NCBI GenBank assembly: GCA_026770575.1
Contig: MU657181.1
Coordinates: 502,155 to 566,154, forward strand
Reading direction: 5' to 3'
Source of the DNA: Pelagophyceae sp. CCMP2097
Lineage: Eukaryota > Sar > Pelagophyceae
DNA length: 64,000 nt
Part shown: one piece after another, positions 17,967 through 28,362 of the stretch
Position numbering within the stretch: position 1 is the stretch's first letter
Layout: every line of letters starts with the position of its first letter
Made by a program: the position numbers and the translations under genes
The notes under the pieces: model-generated
Database searches by the model: none
What the model saw: only the letters and a program-made list of their open reading frames with translations
What the model was told of the DNA's origin: nothing

Positions 17967-20392
17967 TTAGCTGCCGGCGAGCGAGTTGATGACTCGGTCG
18001 AGCCGGCCCTGGTAACGGTCGAGGAGCAAAAGGGTCTCCGCCGACGACGCGTCAAAGCCCATGGCCCGCAGCGTCTCGCGCTGCTCCGGCCACGTCTCGC
18101 GTCCCGCAGCCGGCTGCGGCCGCGGCGCCGTGGGCGCGGCGGCCGGCGGCGCGGCGACTTCGGCGAGCGCGCGCGCCGCCGCCTCGTTCGCGGGGACGCC
18201 CTGCGCCACAAGGCGCGCAAAAGCGGCCTTGAACTGCGCGTGCCTAGGCGTAGCGCGTGGACGTACACGGGCGAGGATTGAGAAAGAGGTGTGTTCCACG
18301 ATTCAGTGCGACTCACGGATCGAGCTGCGCGCCGGCGGGCTGTCGTGGCGCCGCGGTCGCCGTGGTCGCCGCGGTCGGCGCGGCGGCCGGCGGGCGGCGT
18401 TCTTCTGCGAACGCGGCCTGACGGTCGTCTGACAGCGCGTTGACGACGCGGAGCAGGCGCCCGCCGTAGCGGTCGAGGTACTTGATCGCCGCGGGCGCGT
18501 CGTCGCCGAAGCCCATGGCCGCGAGCTCGCGGAGCTGCGCGCCGTGCTTCTGCGCCGCCTGCGCCGCAGCAGGGCGCGCGACGCCGGCGGCGACGAGCGA
18601 CTCGAAGCAATCCGTCAGCTCAGTACCCGACAGCGGCGCCAGGACCGAGTCGTCGGCCGCCGCCTCAGTGGGCTGTTCGTTCAGGTCCGTCCGCCGCGCC
18701 TCGGCCGCGGCGAACGCCGTCGCCTCTGCGAGCACGTCGTCGGCGCGCGGCGGCGCCGCGTCGTCGTCGGCGTCGGCCACGACGCCGCCGGCCTCGACGA
18801 GGAGCGCGACGGACGGCGCGTCGTCGAGGCCGAGGCTCCGCAGCGTCGCGCCGTTTGCGGCGAGCTGCGCGCGCGAGAAGCACCTCGCCGGGAACGTCGT
18901 CCGCACCGTCCAGTCGAGCGCGTCGCTTTCAGGGGCGCACACAGCGTCCGACTCGCAGCATTTCAAGTCGACGTGCGCGACGAGGCGCCGCAGCGGCGCC
19001 GCCGCGTCCAAAGCCTCGGTGACGCGCGCGCCGTCGCTGAAGCGCAGGAGCACGCGCACCGCCGCCCCCGCGGCCGCGGGCGGCGGCGCGGCGAGTTCGG
19101 CGCGGCACTGCGCGGCGTGCGCGGCGCGGTGCTCGAGCTGCGCGGCGGCGGCGACGGCGGCTGCTGCGACGCGCTTTGCGGCGTCGTCGACGCTCTCGCT
19201 CGGGAGCACGTCCACCTCTAAATCTGTAGAGACGATGCACAAAGCGTCGTCCGGGTCGAGCTGCTCGACGACGAGGTGCACCGTGCGGCCGTCGTGTCGC
19301 ACGGATAACCAGTCGCCGCGGGAGAGCGTCGTGTGCCGGCCGCGACCCAACTCCGCCTCCAAAACCGCCTTCAAGTCCACGTCCGCCGACTCGGCGCCGC
19401 CGGCGAAGAAGCCGTCGCGGCGCGGCCGCAGGCTCGCGCGGCACTCGCTCGCGCGCCGCAGCTGCACGTAGCGCACCCGAAGGCGCAGCTCGCCGCGCTC
19501 GAGGCGCGCCGCGACGCCGCCGTCGCCGCGCACGAGCGAGAGGAGCGTCTTCGGCGGCAGGCCAATCGTGCCCTCGACGGCGGTGAACGACTCGACGCCG
19601 GCGTGCGTCGCGCGCCGGTTCACCGCCAGCCGCTCGTCGGCCGCGTCGCCGCCGTCGTCGTCGCCGCCGCCGCCGCCGTCGACATCCATCGGCACCGCGT
19701 CGTCGGCGACGTCGAGCTCGACCTCGAACATGAGCGGCGACGAGTCGAGCGCCCCGAGGGATGTCAGTTCGCCGAGGGCCGACGCGGCGAGCCTGCGCCA
19801 GCCGCGTCGACAAAGCACCTCGCGCGAGGTTGTACTCACTCGACGCGGTCGCCGTCGCGCGCGGCCGGGACGACGCGGAGGCCGCGGCTCTGCCAGTCGA
19901 TGCCGCCCGTCAACCGCGCGCGCCGCAGCGCGACGAGTCGGGCGCGCTCGTCCTCCAATTCTCGCTTCGCACGAAACTCCTCGGCGATGCGTTTCGTCTC
20001 CGCCATGGCCTAGGGACCACCGGCGTGTCGCGGCGTAATTGAAGCCGGCCGCCGGGGGACCCCCCGTGCGCTGGAAATTTCCGGCGCGTGGGCGCGTGAT
20101 CCGACTTTTGCGAATCCGCCCCCGCTCCTGCAGCAAGTGCGGGGGCACTTTTCCGGCGCACCTCGTTGACGCGCCGCTGCGCGGCGGCGTCCTCGTCTCG
20201 GTGCCGCCGCGCCGCATTGCGCCGCGCCTCGGCTTCCCGCTCGAGGCGCTTCTGACCAGCACCACTGTCGTCAAACATCGAATCCCGCATGGACTCGCGC
20301 GGGTGGACGACCGCAACCGACGAGCGGCGAGCGGGGCCGGTCGCGAACACCGGCCGCGGCGCGCGCACCGGGGAAGCGGGCGTTTTCCTCAA
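17967..20392 (-). CDS. UFD1-like protein with UBX and two UBA-type modules
   Basis: Minus-strand multi-exon gene. The N-terminal exon is charged and helical ([20 protein letters not shown]), then [21 protein letters not shown] 47-nt-class intron (GTGAGT...GCAG) leads to the UFD1 fold: [69 protein letters not shown] and [11 protein letters not shown]. Next is a UBX-like domain ([50 protein letters not shown]). Two UBA-like repeats follow: [20 protein letters not shown] and [20 protein letters not shown]. The last repeat is on a separate exon after a GTGAGT...CCTAG intron. UFD1 and UBX both bind Cdc48/p97; UBA binds ubiquitin. The start (Met 20392) is uncertain. Confidence 0.8.
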
Positions 20393-20609
20393 CTTCTAGA
20401 ATTCTGTTTCAGCGATACCTTGGAGCTGCTCAAGGCTGTGTCGCGTCGCGTCACTTGAGGACCGCGCCATCCTCTCCGAACGTCCGTCGACAGCACGAGA
20501 ACTGACGCGGCAGGCAGAAAAGGGCGCGCGTGAAGCAAGACTCGACGCGTCGTCGGCAGCCGCGGTGCACTCTAGACCTCGACGCGTTTCGGCGCCCGTG
20601 CGGTTCGCG

Positions 20610-20887
20610 ATGCAAAAGGCCGGCATGGTCCTCGGCGGCACGACTGTCGTCGCGGGCACCGCCGTCTGGTGGGCCCACTACTCGCAGGTGCGAGGCGACC
20701 CTCTTGCTCCAGGCGACTCGGTGCCTTCGTCCGTCGGTCCGATCGGCGCGCCTCGCAGGTCCGGGACTACCAACTCATGCATGAGGCCGTCATCAAGGAC
20801 AAGGAGCGCCTGCGCATGCTCGGCAACCAACGAGCCCGCGAGACCCCAAAGGCGCCTCCAGAGGCGCCGCGCGAGGCGCCTCGATAA
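20610..20887 (+). CDS. PET117: PET117-like cytochrome c oxidase assembly factor
   Basis: Exon 1 (20610-20687) and exon 2 (20759-20887) are joined by a 71-nt intron (GTGCGA...GCAG, phase 0), encoding about 68 residues. A single hydrophobic helix (MVLGGTTVVAGTAVWWAHYS) is followed by QVRDYQLMHEAVIKDKERLR. This matches the PET117 pattern: an N-terminal membrane helix, then x-H-x-x-V-I-x-D-x-E-R. PET117 acts at the inner mitochondrial membrane in complex IV assembly (heme A synthase complex). The C-terminus is a short degenerate repeat (PKAPPEAPREAPR). The small size fits the family. Confidence 0.72.
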
Positions 20888-21371
20888 GCGCCTCGATGAG
20901 CCCCACAGCCCTGCGCCGCGCCGCTCGGCTACGGATCCGGATCGCCACCGCGCGGCTAGCGCACATATGCTGGCTCGACGCCTCGTCCGCTCCGACGACA
21001 TCTTGCCGCCGCGCCGGACCACCGGCGGCTCGCATCTTTTCCGTGCCCGGCGCCGCGCCGTGCGACGCGCCAATGTGCGACGGACCTATAATAAGGCCCA
21101 CCTGAGTCGTGGCCTCGGCTCGTCCGACTGCGCTCGTCACTCAATTCTGTGTCCCAAAAAGGCCCCCAATCGTTCGTCGCGTCGACGATGACTTAATTGA
21201 TACTCCCCGGATCAGTTCGGCGGCCGGGTCCTCGTGGGTCCCGATCCGTTGCATGAGCGGCCGAAACGCCTTGCGGTGGTGGCGACGTCACCGGAACGTG
21301 TGATCGGAACGTGTCACAAAACATTTGAAAATATCATCGCCTGAATTTGCATTATCGCCTTCTCACCTACC
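20888..21371. other. Upstream region of the eEF3-like gene
   Basis: This is a 484-bp gap. The last ~80 bp before 21372 are AT-richer (ACAAAACATTTGAAAATATC), as expected for a core promoter or 5' UTR of a strongly expressed gene. No other feature seen. Confidence 0.4.
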
Positions 21372-22587
21372 GTGACGTCTCACAAGTTGACCAGTTCTCG
21401 TTCGACTCTCCACACCATGGCGCCCAAGGTGACGGAGATGAACGAGCTCATCGTGGCCATCCGCCCGGAGACGCTGGCGGTGCTGCTGGCGACGACGCTT
21501 GAGAAGCACGGCGTCAAGGTCCCGGCGACGGCGGCGTACGTTCTGGAGTACGTCTCGCACCTGGCCTCGAACCAGTGTGTCGCGGAGTCGTTCCATCTCT
21601 TCGAGTGGGAGAAGACGGTGCAAGTCTACCTCGCCGCGATCATGCCCGAGGACAAGGCCGCGACCGTGACGAACCAGTTCATGATCGAGGCGGAGAAGGG
21701 CGTGCCCAAGCGCAACATCGTCCTCGACATCCCCGACGGCGTCGGCGAGATCCTCTGCAACGTCGAGTTCAAGTTAGCCTACGGCGGCAAGATTCTCCTC
21801 AACACGACGCACTTCCACGTCCGCCGCGGCCGCATCTACGGCCTACTCGGCCACAACGGCTGCGGCAAGTCGACGCTCATGCGCGCCATCTCGTCGGGCG
21901 CGCTCTCGGGCTTCCCCGGCGCCGAGGAGCTGATGAAGCTCCGCGCCTGCTTCGTGGACCACGACATTGACGGCTCGGACGCCGCGACGCCGACGCTCGA
22001 CTTTTGCTTGCAGGAGCCCATCCTGGCGCCGCTCGGCCGCGACAAGATCTTCCAGAAGCTCCTGGAGATGGAGTTCACCGAGGAGCTCATCATGAAGCCC
22101 ATCTGCAACCTCAGCGGCGGCTGGAAGATGAAGCTCGCGCTGGCGCGCGCCGTGCTCCTCAACGCCGACCTGCTCCTCCTCGACGAGCCGACGAACCACC
22201 TCGACGTGCAGAAGCAGGCCTGGCTGGTCGATTTCCTCACGGGCCCGACGTGTGAGCACGTGACGACGATTGTCGTCTCGCACGACTCCAAGTTCTTGAA
22301 CAAGGTGCTCACCGACGTCATCCACTACGAGAACATGCGCCTCAAGCGCTACACGGGCAACCTCGACGCCTTTGTGGAGAAGTGCCCCATGGCCAAGGCC
22401 TACTTCTCCATCCACGACACGCAGATGAAGTTTACCTTCCCCGTGCCGGGCCCGCTCGAGGGCGTCAAGTCCAAGACCAAGGCCATCATCCAGGCCAAGA
22501 ACCTCTCGTTCACGTACCCGGGCTGCGATAAGCCCACGCTCGTCGACGTCTCCGTGCAGTGCTCGCAGGCGTCGCGCATCGCGTGCA

Positions 22588-22621
<34 letters not shown>

Positions 22622-23894
22622 CAAGTGCCTCGTCGGCGAGACCAAGCCCGACCCGGGCTGCCCCGAGGTCTACCGCCACCAGAATTGCCGCATCGCCTAC
22701 GTGGCGCAGCACGCCTTCCACCACATTGAGCAGCACCTGGAGATGTCGCCCATCGACTACATCCAGTGGCGCTTCTCGGGCGGCCTGGACAAGGAGCAGC
22801 AGGCCATGGAGGCTGCACAGATGACCGACGAGGAGAAGGCCAAGCTGAAGCAGCCCTTCATCATCTACCTCAAGGAGCTGGCGGCGGAGCTGGACGAGGC
22901 GGGCAACGCCACGGGCGAGCGCCAGATCATCTTCGACAAGATGGAGCCGCTCAAGGCGGGCCAGAAGCCGCCCGGGCGCGACGTCGCCATGGGCGGCGTG
23001 CGCCGCATCAAGATGCTCGTGGGCCGCCGCTCGCGCCACGGCGATTACGAATACGAGGTCAAGTGGGCCAACCCGGATGGCACGTCCATGGACGACAAGG
23101 AGAACCTGTATGTGCCCAACATCGTCCTCGAGATGAACGGCTTCTTCAAGCTCATGAAGGCCGTCGACGACCGCATCGCCGCCGAGGCCGGCAACGTCAA
23201 GCCGCTGACGACGTCGTGCATCCAGGCCCACTTGAACAACTTTGGCCTCGAGGAGGAGTTTGGCACCTACGGCCAGATGAAGAACCTCTCGGGCGGCCAG
23301 AAGGTCAAGTGCGTCATCGGCGCCTCGATGTGGTTCTGCCCGCATCTCGTCATCCTCGACGAGCCGACCAACTACCTCGACCGCGACTCGCTCGGCGCGC
23401 TTTCGGCGGCCATTAAGGACTTTGAGGGCGGCGTGCTCATGATCTCGCACAACGCCGAGTTCTTCTGCGACATCGCGCCGGAGGTCTGGGAGGTGCCCGG
23501 CGACCAAAAGGTGCACATCAGCGGCGCGGAGTGGATGGAGGCCGTGCGCCTCCGCGAGCTCGCTGACGCGCGCGCCAAGAAGAAGGCCGCGCCGACGCAG
23601 GAGGAGGACAAGTTCGACGCCCTGGGCAACAAGATCGAGTCGGTGCAGGCCTCGGCCGACGTCGACCGCGACCTCATCAAGCGCCTGACGAAGAAGCTCA
23701 AGGAGCTGAAGGAGCGCCTCAAGAAGGGCGATGCCTCTTGCGAGGACGAGCTCTTCGAGGTCGAGGACAAGCTCGAGCAGGCCGAGAAGATGGCGAAGCG
23801 CGAGAAGGAGGCCGCCAAGGCGGAAAAGGAGGCGCTCAAGGTCCAGGCCAAGGCCGCGGCCAAGAAGGTCGACAAGAAGGTTGCCAAGAAGTAA
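21372..23894 (+). CDS. eEF3-like translation elongation factor (ABC-F/EF3 ATPase)
   Basis: An uninterrupted frame of 840 codons; the start may instead be Met 21417 (MAPKVTEMNELIV). Two ABC cassettes: Walker A GHNGCGKST with signature LSGGW and Walker B LLLLDEPTNHLD; then GPNGAGKST with LSGGQ and LVILDEPTNYLD. A chromodomain-like insert (DYEYEVKWANPDGTSMDDKE) lies inside the second cassette, the hallmark of eEF3. The C-terminus is lysine-rich and coiled. Yeast eEF3 has about 1,044 residues with a long HEAT-repeat N-terminus. Here only ~110 residues precede the first cassette, so most HEAT repeats are missing. eEF3 helps E-site tRNA release. Lack of introns contrasts with neighbouring genes. 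Confidence 0.93.
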
Positions 23895-24199
23895 ACTTGT
23901 CAACCCTTACGATAATGTCAACCCTTACGATACCAACCTTGCCGATCCGGCCCGCGCCGGCAAGCCGTTGAAGGAGCGCCCGGGGCCTTCGACAAAGTCT
24001 AAAGGAGCCGAACAAACCCTCGTGTGCTTTTCAAAGCAAAGATTTTGTAAACAGGTGGTGGCCGAGAGGTCCGACGAGGGGGTCGACCCGACGTTGGAGT
24101 TCGCGCGGCCGGTCGGTCTACCTTTGGTATATCTGCCGCCGCCGGCGGCCCTAGGGCGGTTGCGGCGCCTCCGTCGGCGTTGGCGCTGCGGCGGGTGCG
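23895..24199. other. Gap between eEF3-like gene and PH-like gene
   Basis: Holds an 18-bp tandem duplication just after the stop: GTCAACCCTTACGATA at 23899-23914 and again at 23917-23932, probably in the 3' UTR. Nothing else recognised. Confidence 0.5.
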
Positions 24200-27100
24200 A
24201 TGGAGGAGGCGACAGTTCCGGAAACGTCGTCGGGATGCGACCGCGACTGCGACTTTGACGCCGAAGTCACGAGGCACGAGGGTTTCAACGCGGCCGTGAT
24301 GAAGGACTTTGAGCGCACTCTCCGAGACTACGCCGCGGAAAAGACGACGGGCAGGCCGCCGTTCCGGCCGCCAGGGGTGCGCTCCACTTCGACGGCCGGG
24401 TTGCACGCGCCGCATACCGTCCGCACCGCAGGCGGCGCCCATCTTGGACTTTGTGCGCGGCGAGGTCGCCGAGACCGACTTCGGCGCGCCGCCGGCGCCG
24501 CGCGGCAGCCCGCCGCGGCGCGCGAGCCCGCCGACGCGCGCGAACCCGGCGCCGCGCGCGAGCTCGGCGCCGCACGCGGGCCTACCGCCGCACGCAAACC
24601 CGCCGCCGCACGCGGGCCCAGCGCGCGCGAGCGCGCTGCAGCCGCTGGCGTTGCGTGTGTCGTTGTCGGCGCTCAAGCGGCGCGTCGCCGCGCGCGCCGC
24701 CGCCTTCGCCGAGCACCGCACCACCGCCGCGAGGCACGCGCCGGCGGCCGACGCGCGCGCCGCGGCCGACGCCGCGGCGCGGGGGCCGGACGACGCCGGC
24801 CATGCGATGTGGGCCGGCAACGGGTGCGTGCCCATGCGATTGCCTATGCTATCGCCTATACGCGTGCCTATACGCGCCCGAGAGAGCCGCGCCCTCTCTC
24901 GCTCGAGCGTGCGCTGCATAGGCCGCCGACGATGGAGTCGCTCTTCTCGACGCTGTCGGCGCTGGAAAGCCTGGCGCTGGAGCCTCTGGGCGAGGGCGAG
25001 GTGCGGTCGCCGGGCTCGGAGCGCGGCGTTTTGCGCGGCGCCGCGGGCGCGGCGCAGCATCGCACGCCTCACGCGTCCGCGCCGCTCTCCGCGACGCGGT
25101 GTCCGCGCCGCGTCGAAGCCACGTCAAGGGACGCCGCAGACACGGACTACGCCGACTACGCCGACTACGACGACACTGCGACGGAAGCTGCGGCGACGCG
25201 GCGGGAGGACGAGACCCCTCGGAGCCGGCACGATGCGACGACACGCGACGATGATGCGACGGCGCGCCACGGAGCAACTGCCGTCGTCGCGCGATACACG
25301 GGATGGCTGCACGGCGCGGCGTCTCTCATCTGAACGTCTCTGAACACGCGCGCCGCAGAGTCGTAGCAGTGACATCGCGCTCTAGGCTCGAGCGCGACGC
25401 TGCCGGCCAGCTCGTCGGCCGATTCTACGAGGTGTGCAGCGGTTCGCCACCGCTTTTGCGGACGGCCGACGGCAGCGCAGTCGCGCTCGACGGCGTTGGA
25501 TCGGCGCTCCGCGGCTACACCCGAGACGGCCTCTGGTGCTTCGACATGCCCGCGCGCGCCGGCGCCGCGCGCACGTTCTGCGCGACGAGCGCCCACGACT
25601 GCGAAGCAACAATCGCCGCCATCGCCGCCGCCGTCGACGAGCACGCGCGCGCCCGGGCGGCCGCGGACGCGGCCGCGGACGAGGACGAGACCTTTGCGCC
25701 GCCGCCTCCGGCGCCGCCTCGGTCGATGCGACACGCGCGCGGCCGGGATGGACGCACACGCGGCGGCCACCGACGGCACTCGACGCGCGCCGCCACGCAG
25801 CAGGCGCCCTTGGTGGTCGACTGTGTCGCGCCGCCGAGCCCGCAGCGGACGTCGCGCAACTTCGCCCGCCGCACGGGCCAGCACGACGCCACCGACGACG
25901 CCGCCGATGGATCCGACGGCGGCTCGTCCTCGACCTCCTCCGTCGAAGGATCGCCGCGGGCGATTCGACGAGGGCACGCCGTGGCATCGCCTCGGGCCAT
26001 CGTCGAGGCGCAGAGCGACGACGGCAGCGTCGACTGGCGAGGTCGGAGTGGCGAAATCGGCTTTTCGGACGCCGCCGATGAGAGCGAGGATTGCCTGGGC
26101 GACCCGATAGCAAAGTCTCCGAAGCGGTCGCCGTTTTCCGTGCGGTCGACGTCGCGGTCGCCATCGCCGCCTCCGCGCGCCGCGACGAGCGATGCGTCTC
26201 CGGCGGTGGATGCTTCGGACGACGCATCGGACGAGGACCACTCCGGCCGCGAAAACGGCCCGGCGGCCGAGTCGGGCCCTGCCCAGGAATCGTCAAAGCA
26301 GCTGCGATGGCGCGAAGACGACGCAGCCGTGCGACAACGAAACGGTCGACGGCACGCTCCTCAGCGCACGCACCGACGTGGCGACGACGATACCCCCGAA
26401 CAGCAGCAGCCGCCGCCGCAGCAGCCGCCACCGCAGCCGCCGCAGCCGCAGCAGCCGCAGCCGCAGCCGCAGCCGCAGCAGCCGCAGCAGCCGCAGCCGC
26501 AGCCGCGCCCTGTCCAAGGGAGCGGGCTGTGGCCTTCGCTCTTCAGCTCGGAGACGCAGCCCGACGGCGGGGCGGCGGAATCGACACCTCGGAAAGCCGC
26601 GCCGCCGCTCTGTTCGTCTCGGGGCCGTGGCGCCGTCGAGGACTCGTCTGAGTGCTCCTCCGCCGACTCGACGGACGGGCAAAACTCCGCGGTGGCCATC
26701 CAGCAGAGCGGCGCCGGCAGCGCGAACGCGCCGCCCCCGATCCGTCCTCCAGAGGCCGCCGCGGTGTCGACGGCGCCTGCTTCGGGCTTTTCGGCGACGG
26801 ACGAGATGCTGCGCCTGGTGGCCGCCGCGGCAGCGGTGGTCGCGCTGCAGCTCCACGAAGCTGACGTGGCCAAAAGGTCATGCGACGCAACGACGTCGTC
26901 GACGGTCGACAACCGGGGCCGAGCTCCGGCGGCGTGGTTTGCCGCCGCAGCTGCTCCGGCGACGCAGCCGACGGCGCAGCCGACGGCGCAACCGACGGCG
27001 CAGCCGATGGCGCCCTCGACGCCTCCTCCGCTGCCGCAGCACGCCGCTCCGACGGCTCCGCTGACGCCCTCGGTCGCCGACGCCTCTTCGTGCTCATCCC

Positions 27101-28186
27101 CGCAGCCGGAGGTGCCTTCGTCGTCGGTGGCTGCGTGCTCGTCGCCGCAGCCGGAGGTGCATGCGTCGTCTGCGGCGCCTCGCGGCGTCGAAGCGCCGCG
27201 GCACACCGTCGCTGCCGACGTCGACGACTTGCCGGCGGATTCGACGGCCGCGGCCGCCTCGAGCCTGCACGGTGCCGGCGGCGGCCACGCGGTGGCAATT
27301 GCGCAGTGGAAGGCGCAGCGCGCGCAGTGGGACGCGTACCAGGCGATGCACGCGCAGCACGAGGAGGACTGGGAGGCCTCATACTGGGAGGACCCAGACG
27401 GGCGGCCGGACGACGGCGCGGCCGTGCCGCACGACGCGCCGTGGCAGCAAGCGCCGCGAGAGCGGGGCACGGTGCGGCAGTGGGCCGGGGACTACGCGGC
27501 ACAGGCGGCGCAGCCCTCCGCGGCGGCGCAGCCCGCGTACGCCTTCGCCGACGGCCACCACGGCGACGATGCCCCGTGGCCGCCGCCGCCGCCGCCGCCG
27601 CCGACGCCGCCGAGAGCTTATGGCTTTGAGGGCCGCGTCGCCTCGCCTCGCCTCGCCTTTGAGGCCCGCGTCGCCTCGCCGGCGTCCGACGGCCTCGTCG
27701 CCGCTGCGTGGCGCGCGGCGACGCGCGAGAAGATGCGCGTCTATGGCGCGGCGCGCGTCCAATGCGCCGCGCCGGACGCCGCGCGCGACTCGGAGAGGTC
27801 CCGGAGCGACCCGCTTCACGAGGCTGCCGAAGACGCCGCGCTGCGCCGCCGCGAAGAGGCGCGGGCGCTCCGCGACGAGGAGGCCGCCGCCGCCGCCGCG
27901 GAGCGCGAACTCGCGGGCCTCGACGATGAGTGAGTGTCTCAGGCCGCGGCGTCATCCCCGACGCACATACTCTAGGCTCGCCCTCTTGCGTGAGGCGATC
28001 CGCGTCGCGCAGCTCCAGCTCGAGTCCGAGACGGCCGCCGCGCTGCGCGACGACGACGGTTGCGTCTCTCCAGGCACCGCGTCGACTTCGGCGCGGCACG
28101 CCGCGACGCCGCCGACGTTGCGGAAGACGCTCGACTTTCACGGCGCGGCGTCATGGAGTAATAAGGCCGCCCGGCGGCAGCCCTGA
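24200..28186 (+). CDS. Large Pro/Gln-rich protein with possible PH domain
   Basis: Several frames on one strand join at plausible introns. 24200 starts MEEATVPETSSGCDRDCDFD; a splice to AAPILDFVRGEVAETDFG follows; an intron with GTGCGT ends at a CATAG before PPTMESLFSTLSALESLALE. A long exon then runs from about 25390 to 27930, and a last splice (GTGAGT...CTCTAG) joins DDE to LALLREAIRVAQLQLESE, with the stop at 28186. A split PH-like fold is possible: ARYTGWLH before an intron near 25320, then RFYEVCSGSPPLLRT and LWCFDMPARAGAARTFCATS. The rest is disordered: Ser/Asp-rich, a polyQ/P tract, TAQP repeats and polyproline. The C-terminus is a predicted coiled coil. Function unknown; the PH assignment is tentative. 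Confidence 0.55.
24490..24625 (+). repeat. Degenerate Pro/Ala heptad-like coding repeat
   Basis: Within the preceding gene the translation cycles through PPRRASP, PPTRANP, APRASSAP, HAGLPPHANPPPHAG. This reflects a degenerate ~21-bp GC-rich DNA repeat (CCGCACGCGGGCC, CCGCACGCAAACC and relatives). Confidence 0.6.
26401..26512 (+). repeat. CAG/CCG microsatellite encoding Gln-Pro
   Basis: Interspersed CAG and CCG triplets encode a run of Q and P residues in the PH-like gene. A second small array of ACGGCGCAGCCG units (TAQP) occurs near 26968-27008 and a CCG run near 27582-27605. These tracts are likely length-polymorphic. Confidence 0.85.
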
Positions 28187-28362
28187 CCCGCAACCGGCGG
28201 TCGGAGGTGATAACTTTTCTCGTCGGACCACGAACGCGGGGCCCTCCTCCTTGCAAGCACTGTCGGGGCAGGGTCCTCGGCCCGGCGTCTCGAGGCAGGG
28301 ACCGTCGGCTCGTTTTACTGGGCCGAGGGTGGCCGGCGGCGTCGGAAGGAGGCGCGGCGGGG

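Noticed and set aside
21843..23903. 686-codon minus-strand frame opposite the eEF3-like gene
   Set aside because: It is the antisense shadow of a GC-rich coding frame; composition is Leu/Arg/Val-rich with no domain, while the plus strand carries all ABC motifs.
28187..28362. Extra exon between the PH-like and DENN genes
   Set aside because: No domain or splice-consistent frame; both genes have plausible ends on either side.
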